Assembly: GCA_963795825.1 (NCBI GenBank)
Contig: CAWCIW010000004.1
Coordinates: 356,578-420,577, forward strand
Direction of reading: 5' to 3'
From: BOG-908 sp963795825
Lineage (GTDB): Bacteria; Pseudomonadota; Alphaproteobacteria; Acetobacterales; Acetobacteraceae
Length of the DNA stretch: 64,000 nucleotides
Part shown: positions 47,405 through 55,604 of the stretch, piece by piece
Layout of the letters: the number at the start of each line of letters is the position of its first letter
Position numbering within the stretch: the stretch's first letter is position 1
Notes under the pieces: model-generated
What the model was told of the DNA's origin: nothing
Seen by the model: the letters and a program-made list of their open reading frames with translations, nothing else
Database searches by the model: none
Translations under genes and position numbers: made by a program

Positions 47405-48291
47405 ATGCGGGCAAGTCGCATCTTATGCGCGCTTGTGTGCTGCGCGTCCGTGTGGTGCGAACCTGCCGCCGCGCAAATCGTCTCGGTATCGCTGCAACCG
47501 ACGCCACGCAGTTTCGGCCGTTTCGTGGGCGATCTGTTGACCAGCACAGCGGTAATCGCGGTGCGGCCGGGCACGGTGCTCGACACGCGGTCTCTCCCGG
47601 CAGTAGGCCCCGTATCCGCGATCGCCGATGTGCGGCAGGTGCGCGTGAGCGGAACGCCGGACCGTGTCGAATACAGGTGACGTACCAGGAATTCTTCGCA
47701 CCCGGCCAGGTGATGCGGGCGGAACTTCCGGGCTACACCCTGACCTTTTCGGCAAAGGATATGCGATTTTCTGCGGCCGTGCCCGGGTTCGGCTTCGTCG
47801 CGTCACCGTTCCGCGATGATTTGCAGCCGACGTTGGATCCGGCTCAAATGCGGCCGGATCACGCGGCATTGCAGGCAGAGGCGCCTGGTGCCGTAAGGCT
47901 TATGCTGGGCGGGTTAGTGTTGATCGTCATTGGCCTCGCACTCTTCATCCGGGCATTCCCGCTCGCCTCTCGCAGGCAGCCATTCGCCGCCGTCGCGGCC
48001 AGGTTTGCGCGTGCGTCACGGAGGGCAAACACGAGTGCAAGCGAAACCGAGCGCGACATCTTGCTGGCGATGCATCGCGCGTTCGACGCATCTGCCGGTA
48101 AGCCGGTGCTTGCCGAAGACGTTGACGACTTCCTTTCGTGCCACCAGCATTTCTTGCCGCTACGCACGCGCATCGCCTGGTTTTTCGCCTGCTCGCGTGA
48201 CGTGTTTTTCACCGACTCCGCAGACACGCTCGACATTGCGAGACTAGGGGCATTGTGTCGCGACCTCGCACGCGCTGAGCGACTAGCATGA
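47405..48291 (+). CDS. mxaA: MxaA, methanol dehydrogenase maturation protein, frameshifted
   Basis: Signal peptide (MRASRILCALVCCASVWCEP, cleavage near AAA-QI), a periplasmic beta-rich part (TAVIAVRPGTVLDTRSLPAV, VTYQEFFAPGQVMRAELPGY) and one transmembrane helix (LMLGGLVLIVIGLALFIRAF) followed by a cytosolic helical domain (DILLAMHRAFDASAGKPVLA, RIAWFFACSRDVFF). This layout and position identify MxaA; it acts in metal insertion into methanol dehydrogenase. A base is missing near 47670 (expected VEIQVTYQEF); length remainder agrees. The stop overlaps the mxaC ATG as ATGA. Confidence 0.8.
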
Positions 48292-49273
48292 GCCTCTCGG
48301 TCGATCATCCCTGGGCACTGTTCCTGCTCGTGGCCTGCGTACCGGCGTTGCTCGGAAGCGGCGCGCGCTGGCTTGGCTTCGCTTCGTTAGCCGCCATCCC
48401 GCGCGACCCCTTATCCGGCGTGGTGGATGCGACATTGCGCAGCTTTGCTACACTCGCGCTGGCCGCGATCGTGCTGGGCATTGCAGGATTGCATGCCGGT
48501 GGTGGCGAGGTGGCGCGTATCGGAACCGGCGCGCATGTGGTGGTGGTTCTTGATAGAAGCCTGAGCATGGACGAGCCGTTCGCGTTGCGGGCCGAAAAGG
48601 GCACGGAGTCGAAATCTGCGGCGGCCGCGCGTCTGCTCGCCGCCTTCTTCGCGCAGCATCCGCATGACAGTTTCGGCATTGTTGCGTTCTCCACCTCGCC
48701 GATCCCGGCCATGCCGCTGACCGCGCATCGCGACGCGATAGCGGCGAGCATCAGAGCAATGGGCCGCACCGGACTGGCAAACACCGACATGGGTCCGGGC
48801 TGGCACTGGGGCTCGCACAAAACGATCGCGACCCGCGCGGCGCGGCGCGCGTGTCTTTTTCTGGTTTCGGATGGCGCCGGCGACATCACCGAGGCGACAC
48901 GCGCCTATATACGGAAAGCCCTGACGCGGTCGGGTGCGCATCTGTATTATCTCTATCTGCGTTCCGGCGACGACCCGCCTTTGGCCGAGAAGGAAGATGA
49001 CAGCCATAGCCTGGATCGGCCGGCAGGACTGACGGATCTTCCGTTCGCTCGGTGCTACCTATCAGGGCATCGAGGCGCGCGATACCGGGGCCGTCGAAAC
49101 GGCAACGCGGCATATCGCTGCGTTAGAGTCGCACCCGATCACCTACCAGGAAGTGGTGCCACGACGCGAGCTGGCCGAATCTGTTTGCAGCGTGGCCGCT
49201 TTGTGCCTCGCTGTGGGGTTGCTGGCGCAGCTTCCGGGAACGCGATGTTCCGAAAATGCGCACGCCGCGGTGA
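48288..49273 (+). CDS. mxaC: vWA protein MxaC, frameshifted
   Basis: An N-terminal helix (WALFLLVACVPALLG), a second one (LATLALAAIVLGIAGLHAG is split by composition), then a von Willebrand A domain with MIDAS motif VVVLDRSLSMDEPF and CLFLVSDGAGDITEAT, and a C-terminal helix (SVAALCLAVGLLAQL). Batch of BatA/BatB-like MoxR-associated membrane proteins; MxaC by order. Frame changes near 49040 and near 49238. The second, an extra G in CCGGGA, restores an ending LPERDVPKMRTPR with TGA at 49271-49273, overlapping the mxaK GTG. The boundary is therefore inferred. Confidence 0.75.
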
Positions 49274-49834
49274 AAATACCAGCACGCACGCTACGCGCCT
49301 GGGCGGGCGCAACAGCGCTGGCAACGGGTGCTGCCTGTTTGGCTGTTGGCGGATTCACGTGGTGGCAGACACATGTGCAAAATGCACGCCTGGCGGCGAT
49401 CGCACGCGGGCAGGATGTTGTTATGGATGACTTTGCGCCGGACATCGTTCAATTGGCAGAAGGGCGCAGGCTGATCTCGCGCGGCAATCTCGATGGCGCG
49501 CAGATACGTGCGGATCATATGGCCGCCAGGGCCGCCTCCATCTCGCGTGCGGAATTGCTGTATGCGCTAGGCAATGCGCAGTTGCGTCGCGGTCTGGCGC
49601 TTATGAAAACCGACCCCTATCCCAAGGCGGCCCCTGCGCTGCGCCTTGCTAGAACTCGCATACCGCGAAGCCCTTCGGCTGGACCCCGGCAATTGGGATG
49701 CGCGCTACAATTATGCGTTGGTCTCGCCGCTGCTGCGCGACGACGAAGCGGCAAATCCCACCACCGCCGACACGATGGCGCATGAGCGCGCCGCCTGGCC
49801 CGACATACCGGGCGCACCCAACGGCATGCCGTGA
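49270..49834 (+). CDS. mxaK: MxaK, membrane-anchored TPR-like protein, frameshifted
   Basis: GTG start in a GTGA overlap with mxaC. One N-terminal helix (WAGATALATGAACLAVGGFT) followed by a short helical-repeat region: AEGRRLISRGNLDGAQIRAD, ELLYALGNAQLRRGLALMKT, LAYREALRLDPGNWDARYNY, the last being a clear TPR motif. This is the MxaK pattern. An extra C near 49646 shifts the frame; without it ALRLLELAYREALRLDPG reads through. The stop overlaps the mxaL GTG as GTGA. Confidence 0.75.
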
Positions 49835-50715
49835 CTGCCTGGAGGGATCGCGCGTTCCTGCTGCGCGTGGCTGCTTTGAGTGTGCTTTTGGTCGGCCTCG
49901 CCGCGCCGCAGATCACCGTATCGCGGTCCGTCTACACGGTGATTGCCGTGCTCGATATAACGCTGAGCATGAATGTGCGCGACCAGGCGGTGGACGGCCA
50001 AATTGCGAGCCGTATCGCCGCAGGCAAAGCGGTGTTGCAGGAATTGCTCGCACAATTACCCTGCGGCTCGCGGCTCGGTATCGCGATTTTTGTGGAGCGC
50101 GAACCGTTCCTGTTGTTCGAGCCTGTCGAGGTCTGTGAAAACTTCGCGCCTGTGAGCCGCGAGATCGCGGTCATCGACTGGCGCATGGGTTGGGACTCCG
50201 AGAGCCACATTGGTGCAGCATTACTGGCTTCAGTGGACATGGCACGCAAGCTCGACGCTGACCTCGTGTTCCTCACGGACGGGCAGGAAACGCCGCCTCT
50301 GTCATGGGACAAGCCGCTCGACTTCACCGGCGCGCTTCACGCCGTGAACGGCGTGATCTTCGGTGTCGGCGGCTACGCATTTGCGCCGATCCCGAAATTC
50401 GACACTTATGGGCGGGAAATCGGCGTCTACAAACCAGGGGACGTGCCGAGCGAAACCACCGGGCTATTTCGCGGCCGCGAGCACCTGTCCGCGGTGGATG
50501 AGCCGCATTTGCGCGCCTTGGCAGCTGCGACAGGCCTCCGATACAGCCACTTGGAAAATGCGCGCAGCGCATCAGCAACGTATCGTGCGCAGGCCCGGCC
50601 TGTGTTGCGAAAACAGCGGTTAAGCCTGGCTTGGGTTACCGGCGGACTGACGCTTTTGCTGGGCGTCTTAGCGCATTTGCCACGCCGGTCCCCCCCAAGA
50701 ACAAACAGCGTTTAA
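49831..50715 (+). CDS. mxaL: vWA protein MxaL
   Basis: A 294-residue protein with an N-terminal helix (LLRVAALSVLLVGLAA), a von Willebrand A domain with MIDAS-like VIAVLDITLSMNVRDQAVDG and DLVFLTDGQETPP, and a C-terminal helix (LAWVTGGLTLLLGVLAHLP). Partner of MxaC in the MoxR-type complex that activates methanol dehydrogenase. GTG start in GTGA overlap with mxaK. This is the only mxa gene here without a frame change. It ends about 55 bp before the convergent regulator gene. Confidence 0.85.
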   Translation: MTAWRDRAFLLRVAALSVLLVGLAAPQITVSRSVYTVIAVLDITLSMNVRDQAVDGQIASRIAAGKAVLQELLAQLPCGSRLGIAIFVEREPFLLFEPVEVCENFAPVSREIAVIDWRMGWDSESHIGAALLASVDMARKLDADLVFLTDGQETPPLSWDKPLDFTGALHAVNGVIFGVGGYAFAPIPKFDTYGREIGVYKPGDVPSETTGLFRGREHLSAVDEPHLRALAAATGLRYSHLENARSASATYRAQARPVLRKQRLSLAWVTGGLTLLLGVLAHLPRRSPPRTNSV

Positions 50716-50770
50716 TACTGCGCTACTTCCGCGCGTGGCGCGGGACTTCGTCCGGATGGGCCAGCCGTAA

Positions 50771-51394
50771 TCAACCAAGGCGCGAGTGCATTTCCATGGC
50801 GGTCCGTATCAAATCTCCCGTATGTCCCAGCCCGAGCTTGTCCTTGATACCGGTGCACGTATTTGCGATGGTTTTGTAGGATACGCCGATCTGCGCCGCG
50901 ATCTCTGCCAGCAAATCACCCTGCGCAAGCAGCCGGAGGATGTCCAGCTCGCGCACGGATAACGTTTGTTTAGGTCCCTGCGTCCATAAATTGCTAGCTG
51001 CGAGTTCAGTGACAAGGTCCTGCTGCAGATAACGCGATCCTGCGATTACTTGGCGAACCCCCTCCAGCAGTTCGTCCGCGCTCGCCGATTTCGTAACGTA
51101 GCCGAGCGCGCCGGCTTGCATGGCGCGAAGCACATACGCGGGATTGGCATGCATGGAGAAAATCAACACGCGCGTGTGTGGCACCATCGCGATAAACCGT
51201 TTTAGCAAATCGAGCCCGCCTGCGCCGGGTAGATTAAGGTCGAGTACCACGACTTCCGGTTTTTCTAACCTGAAAACGCGTTCCGCGGCTTCGGCGGAAC
51301 CGGCTTCGAACAGAGTAGCCTCGATAGAGGACGAGAGAAGCCGACGCAGGCCTTCCCGAACGACAAGGTGATCATCGACTATCAGCAGTTTCAC
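50771..51394 (-). CDS. NarL/FixJ-type response regulator
   Basis: A 207-residue two-domain regulator: receiver (LLIVDDHLVVREGLRRLL; phosphoacceptor D52 in VVVLDLNLPGAGG; KSA Lys in GYVTKSASADELL) and a LuxR helix-turn-helix (LSVRELDILRLLAQGDLLAE, IGVSYKTIANTCTGIKDKLG). Its ATG overlaps the kinase stop as ATGA. Resembles the MoxX-type regulators of methanol oxidation by architecture and by location beside mxaRSACKL. Targets are unknown; the xox, mxa and receptor promoters are the obvious candidates. Confidence 0.88.
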   Translation of the reverse strand: MKLLIVDDHLVVREGLRRLLSSSIEATLFEAGSAEAAERVFRLEKPEVVVLDLNLPGAGGLDLLKRFIAMVPHTRVLIFSMHANPAYVLRAMQAGALGYVTKSASADELLEGVRQVIAGSRYLQQDLVTELAASNLWTQGPKQTLSVRELDILRLLAQGDLLAEIAAQIGVSYKTIANTCTGIKDKLGLGHTGDLIRTAMEMHSRLG

Positions 51395-52725
51395 ACGGCG
51401 CTCGACAGGTTCAAATCATGGTGCAGAAAAGCGCGTACGCTCACACCGGCATGGCCATTACGGTTGCCGACCTCAAACATTCCGCCGATTGACCGTACAC
51501 GCTCCCGCATCCCAAGCAGGCCAAGGCCGGAGGGCGGCATCTTGTCGGGCAAGCCTTTCCCGTCATCGGTGATCTCAATATTCACACCAGATGGAGTGTG
51601 TTTCACGATGACCGTCACCATCGCAGGCTCGGCATGCCTGAGTGAATTGCTCAGGCTTTCCTGCACAACGCGGAACGTCACGGCGGCTACGCGGTCGTCC
51701 AGGCTCTCATGGGTTACCTCTGCTTGGAAATCCACCTCAGGTTTGCGAGCCTTCCAGAAATGGACGAGAGCGTCGACAGCACCTGGCAGGCCCAGATCGA
51801 GCAGCACATCCGGCATTAAACGCGATAACACATTGCGGAGATGTTTCTGCATGTGAGACGCTGAGTCCAGGATGGTAGCAGCACTCATCTCAATCCCTTC
51901 GAGCGTGCCAGCGCGGGCAAACTGCCGGATGAGCGCAGCGTCGGCGCTGACGGCAAATAGGAAGGGCGCGACATCGTCATGAAGATCGCGCGCCAGTTCG
52001 GCCCGTTCGTCCTCCTGCAGGCACTGCAGTCGCGTGGCCAGAACACGGTTTTGTATCTCCACGTGCTCCAAACGGGCAGCCATGGCGTTGAAGCCTAGTT
52101 GCACAGGTGCCAGCTCCGGGTAATCTGGCCGCTCAAGTCGCGCGCTGAAATCCCCGGCGCCGATATCGCTAAGTGACACGCAGAGCTTTCGTATCGGCTG
52201 GAGGGATTTGCGCAGAGTCGAAACGGTGAGCCCAAGGGCCAGGCTGAGGAACACGCCCATCACAAGCAACGTGAGGCCGAGATCGCTCCAGGCTTCGGCG
52301 ACTTCGTTGGTTGCGTTGGTCGCGATCATCAGGCGGCCGATAGACGAAAGAGGTGCGGGCAGCACAATAGTAGTCTGCAGCGGCCTGCCGCTGACCAGGT
52401 TGAGGAATATCGCAGGTGCAGGATGTACGGACGGTGCCAACGTAGAGGCGAGCGCCACACGCCCATCCGGCCTTTCCAGCGAACAGCGCAGATGCCGGTC
52501 GCCATCGAAATCATTGACGACCTGCTTCAGCCGCAGCCAGGGATCGATCTGTTTGTCACCATGCTCGACCGCATCTTGCGCGATCTTCAAACCGACGTTG
52601 AGAGCTGATTGCAGCTCTGTGCGCACCTTTGCAACGGCATGTGCATAGGTAAAGGTGGCACCTACGCATAGGCTGGCAAACAATACGCCGAAAAGGGAAG
52701 CTATTAGCCTGCGTTCGAGGGACAT
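51391..52725 (-). CDS. HisKA_3-type sensor histidine kinase
   Basis: About 444 residues. TM1 (LIASLFGVLFASLCVGATFT), a periplasmic sensor domain, TM2 (LGLTLLVMGVFLSLALGLTV), HAMP, then the NarX-class core: phospho-His in ERAELARDLHDDVAPFLF, N-box VVQESLSNSLRHAEP, DDGKGLPDK, GLGLLGMRERVRSIGG. Start at 52725 (MSLERR) keeps TM1 intact; an ATG at 52743 is equally possible. Partner of the regulator gene behind it. A periplasmic sensor next to methanol dehydrogenase genes could detect methanol, formaldehyde or metal. Confidence 0.85.
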   Translation of the reverse strand: MSLERRLIASLFGVLFASLCVGATFTYAHAVAKVRTELQSALNVGLKIAQDAVEHGDKQIDPWLRLKQVVNDFDGDRHLRCSLERPDGRVALASTLAPSVHPAPAIFLNLVSGRPLQTTIVLPAPLSSIGRLMIATNATNEVAEAWSDLGLTLLVMGVFLSLALGLTVSTLRKSLQPIRKLCVSLSDIGAGDFSARLERPDYPELAPVQLGFNAMAARLEHVEIQNRVLATRLQCLQEDERAELARDLHDDVAPFLFAVSADAALIRQFARAGTLEGIEMSAATILDSASHMQKHLRNVLSRLMPDVLLDLGLPGAVDALVHFWKARKPEVDFQAEVTHESLDDRVAAVTFRVVQESLSNSLRHAEPAMVTVIVKHTPSGVNIEITDDGKGLPDKMPPSGLGLLGMRERVRSIGGMFEVGNRNGHAGVSVRAFLHHDLNLSSAV

Positions 52726-52768
52726 GCCACGACTGTAGCCCATTTTGCGGTTCTGTCGCCCAGGCTCA

Positions 52769-55099
52769 TCAGAACCGCAGCTTGACGCCGCCGAACCAAC
52801 CCAAAGGCGCGGCAAGCGAGTAGCTGCGAGGGTTTGTGGCGCTAGGTGCCTGTGCAAGAAACACGGCGTTTGTCGGCGAAAACGTCCCAAACGTGTAGTA
52901 GCGTCTGTCAAATACATTTTGCGCGCTGGCAAAAAGCTGGAACCATGGCGTGACATCATAGCTAGAGTGGACATTCATGACGAAGTATCCAGGCAGTTTC
53001 GGAGCGAGGTTCGCCTCGTCGCCGGAGAGATACTGGCCGCTCTGCAGCTGCCCGTCGGCACCAAAATGGAGCGACTTCGTTATATCGACATCACCACCCA
53101 TTTTCAGAGTTTGCCGTGGGACGCCTGGCAGCACGTTGCCTGGCCTAACTGTGATGTTGCCGTTGCTGTCGGCAGCCGGATTGCTGCCAGCGGACTCGAC
53201 ATAGCTCGTCTGATAGGTCGCATCGACGTAGCTGTAGGAGACATAAGCGTTGAGCCAGTCTCGCCTGTAGTCGATGCGGGCCGACAAGCCTTCCCGACGC
53301 GTCTGCCCGACATTGGCGAAAAACGCGTAGTTAAGTGTCGTGCTGTTTATAAACACGATGTCGTCGTCGGAGTTCGTGTGGAATAGGCTGAGATCGTAGC
53401 CGATGCTCGACCCGGTGTTCAGACGAAAGCGTCCGCGCAGGCCGGCCTCGAAAGTATGCGCGATCACCTGCTTGAGATCCGGATCACCCACGAAGAAATT
53501 CGCCAGGCTGCAGGAGTTTTGCGGCCCCGCACAGGAGAGCTCCTGCGGCGTGGGTGCGCGGTTTGCCTCCGCGTAACTGCCATAGGCGGTGAGCCAGGGC
53601 AAAAACCGGTAGGTAGCGCCGGCTGCGGGATTGAAACGTGCATAGGCGTGATTTCCCGTCAGGTCACCGCCGGTGTCGTCGTTCAGGTTCACCTCGGCGA
53701 AGTTGAAGCGACCAGACAGAGTGAGGGCGAGCGCATCCGTCACGTTGAGCGTGTCCGACGCGTAGAGCCCGGCGTTATCATCGGTGATGCCCACTCTCAC
53801 CGGCACCGTATTTCCAGGCTCGTCGATGACCACGCCAGGCCCGATGAATACGCGGGTCACAGGCGTGACGCCGCCTATGAACGCGGTCGCGGAAAAGAGC
53901 GTATCTGCACCGTCATAGGCGCCGCCCGCGACGAAATGGTTCTTGAAGCCGAACACGTCGCCGGTGTCGGTAACCTGTGCCGACGCGCCATACGCGTTGG
54001 TGTTTGTGGTCTGCGTGTCGAGCTCATTATAGGCAAACGGATTCGGCCCGAGATAAGCCGGGATCGCGTTGCCGCCGCGTGTGGTATTTGGCACGCCGAT
54101 GTCCTGGCAAAGCAGGCCCGATCCGTCATTGCACGGGAAGTCGTTGGGTGAGTTGCCATTCTCCACGCGCTGCAGGAAGTAGTTGTAGTAGGCGACGCCT
54201 TGCAAGGAGAGCGTGTCATCGAGGTTGTAGTCACCGTGGACCGATGCGCCGATCGACCTGTTGAAGATGGCATTTGGTGCAGTGAACTGCGCGGCTGAAT
54301 CTACTGCCAGCAACTGAATGGGCGCCGTCCCGGGTCCGTTCAGGCCGGAGTTGGCCGCCTGCAGATCGAAATGCACCTCGGCCTTGTCCGAGCGCAGGCC
54401 GTAATCAGCGAAAATATTTTGTATGTCCGTCGACTGCAGATCGCGCCAGCCCGCCTGGTGGACGACACTTCCGGCGACATAGAGGGCCTGGTTGCCGCTC
54501 TGCACACCGTACTGCAAATCGCCTTGCACGGTGCTGAAGGAGCCGCCGGAGAGATCGGCCTCGCCGCCGTGATAGGAAAAGCCGTCTTTCAGCAGGATAT
54601 TGAACGAGCCGCCAAGAGCGTTCAGACCGAATACCGGGTTCGACCCTTCTACAACGACCTTCGAAATAGCGATGTCCGGTATCAGATCCCAATTTACGGT
54701 GTCGCCGAACGGCTGGTTAAATCGTACGCCGTCCACATAAACTGCAAGGCCCTGCGAGGTGCCCTGCAAAGGCGATACCTCGAACCCGTTATAGAACAGC
54801 GAGGGCTGGTAGGCGTTTCCCGAGGCGCTATCGAGATTCACGCCGGCTATCTCGGTGTTCAAAGCGTTGAGCACATCGGGGTTGCCATTCCGCGCAATAT
54901 CCGCGCTGCTCAGAACCTGTGTATCTGCCGGAACCAGGTTGCGGCTCAGGCCGATCCCCGGAAGCGGAGACGTGCCGACAACCGTAATCTCTTCAGGCGG
55001 CGCGAGACCCGCCGGGACAGTCTGCGCGCGTGCTTGTTTGCCCATGACCAACGCACATGCAGCGGCAAGGAGGCTGAAGCGGATCGCTGACCTGAACAT
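52769..55099 (-). CDS. TonB-dependent outer-membrane receptor
   Basis: A 776-residue receptor. Signal peptide (RFSLLAAACALVMGKQARAQ), TonB box region EEITVVGTSPL, plug domain (DVLNALNTEIAGVNLDSASG, GLAVYVDGVRFNQPFGDTVN, NPVFGLNALGGSFNILLKDG) and a 22-strand barrel ending GGVKLRF with terminal Phe. The plug wording (FGDTVNWDLIPDIAISK) resembles the group that includes PQQ- and lanthanide-linked receptors, but this is memory of pattern, not a search. First gene of an operon with the sensor kinase and regulator, so uptake and sensing appear coupled; cargo could be a lanthanide chelate or PQQ. Confidence 0.9.
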   Translation of the reverse strand: MFRSAIRFSLLAAACALVMGKQARAQTVPAGLAPPEEITVVGTSPLPGIGLSRNLVPADTQVLSSADIARNGNPDVLNALNTEIAGVNLDSASGNAYQPSLFYNGFEVSPLQGTSQGLAVYVDGVRFNQPFGDTVNWDLIPDIAISKVVVEGSNPVFGLNALGGSFNILLKDGFSYHGGEADLSGGSFSTVQGDLQYGVQSGNQALYVAGSVVHQAGWRDLQSTDIQNIFADYGLRSDKAEVHFDLQAANSGLNGPGTAPIQLLAVDSAAQFTAPNAIFNRSIGASVHGDYNLDDTLSLQGVAYYNYFLQRVENGNSPNDFPCNDGSGLLCQDIGVPNTTRGGNAIPAYLGPNPFAYNELDTQTTNTNAYGASAQVTDTGDVFGFKNHFVAGGAYDGADTLFSATAFIGGVTPVTRVFIGPGVVIDEPGNTVPVRVGITDDNAGLYASDTLNVTDALALTLSGRFNFAEVNLNDDTGGDLTGNHAYARFNPAAGATYRFLPWLTAYGSYAEANRAPTPQELSCAGPQNSCSLANFFVGDPDLKQVIAHTFEAGLRGRFRLNTGSSIGYDLSLFHTNSDDDIVFINSTTLNYAFFANVGQTRREGLSARIDYRRDWLNAYVSYSYVDATYQTSYVESAGSNPAADSNGNITVRPGNVLPGVPRQTLKMGGDVDITKSLHFGADGQLQSGQYLSGDEANLAPKLPGYFVMNVHSSYDVTPWFQLFASAQNVFDRRYYTFGTFSPTNAVFLAQAPSATNPRSYSLAAPLGWFGGVKLRF

Positions 55100-55357
55100 C
55101 GGCTTATTTTGCCTTGGCTTTGATGGCCCTCAAATATGCGAAAAAGCCTAGTCGTTGCCTATGGCGTATGTTCCCGGCTTTTTCGGGAAAAAGTCCTGGA
55201 GTATATGTCGATCAGAGGGATGGGGGCGAAGGCAAGTCTTCTCTTCTGACGAAAAGACCTTGGCTCCGCTGTCGCCGTTCCGTTTCCTGAAAGCCTGGCC
55301 GTGTCTCGAGGCGCCGCAATGGTGAACATAAGTGCTTGCGTTAGCGAGAGTACGAGC
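55100..55357. other. Intergenic stretch with receptor promoter and a degenerate repeat
   Basis: No convincing gene. It should contain the promoter of the TonB receptor operon. It also contains an isolated degenerate palindromic repeat at 55228-55276. Confidence 0.4.
55228..55276. repeat. Degenerate palindromic repeat half
   Basis: AAGGCAAGTCTTCTCTTCTGACGAAAAGACCTTG, then GCTCCGCTGTCGCC. The order of modules matches the family, but the stem has several mismatches and no partner is seen. Confidence 0.55.
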
Positions 55358-55567
55358 TCATTGGCTTTTGGCGGAAAGCGGCCGCGGCGTTTTGGCGCTG
55401 TGCCACACGATCAACAGCACGACGAAAGCCACGCCTGTCAGCAGCGTGGAGGCCGTTAGGACCAGGTGCAGCAACCGTGCCCTCGCCAGCCAGTCCGCCA
55501 TAAAAGTGCCGGCGGTTCGCACAAAAATCATTGCGCTGGTCGAGCCCGGGCACGTGTCGTATCTGCA
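55358..55567 (-). CDS. Possible small membrane protein or remnant
   Basis: An open frame after the M1 peptidase gene encodes FMADWLARARLLHLVLTAST, LLTGVAFVVLLIVWHSA and a short basic tail: one convincing transmembrane helix with flanking Arg. No good ribosome site; the start could be an ATG near 55525 or 55495. It could be a real small protein or the C-terminal remnant of a larger membrane protein. Confidence 0.3.
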   Translation of the reverse strand, partial: CRYDTCPGSTSAMIFVRTAGTFMADWLARARLLHLVLTASTLLTGVAFVVLLIVWHSAKTPRPLSAKSQ

Positions 55568-55604
55568 TGTGGTGATGCCGCCCGTCTGTCGGTTGCGCGG
55601 TTGG

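Noticed and set aside
49153..49785. A single MxaC-MxaK fusion
   Set aside because: The joined frame depends on one extra G near 49238; removing it gives a stop overlapping a GTG start, the same overlap used by neighbouring mxa pairs.
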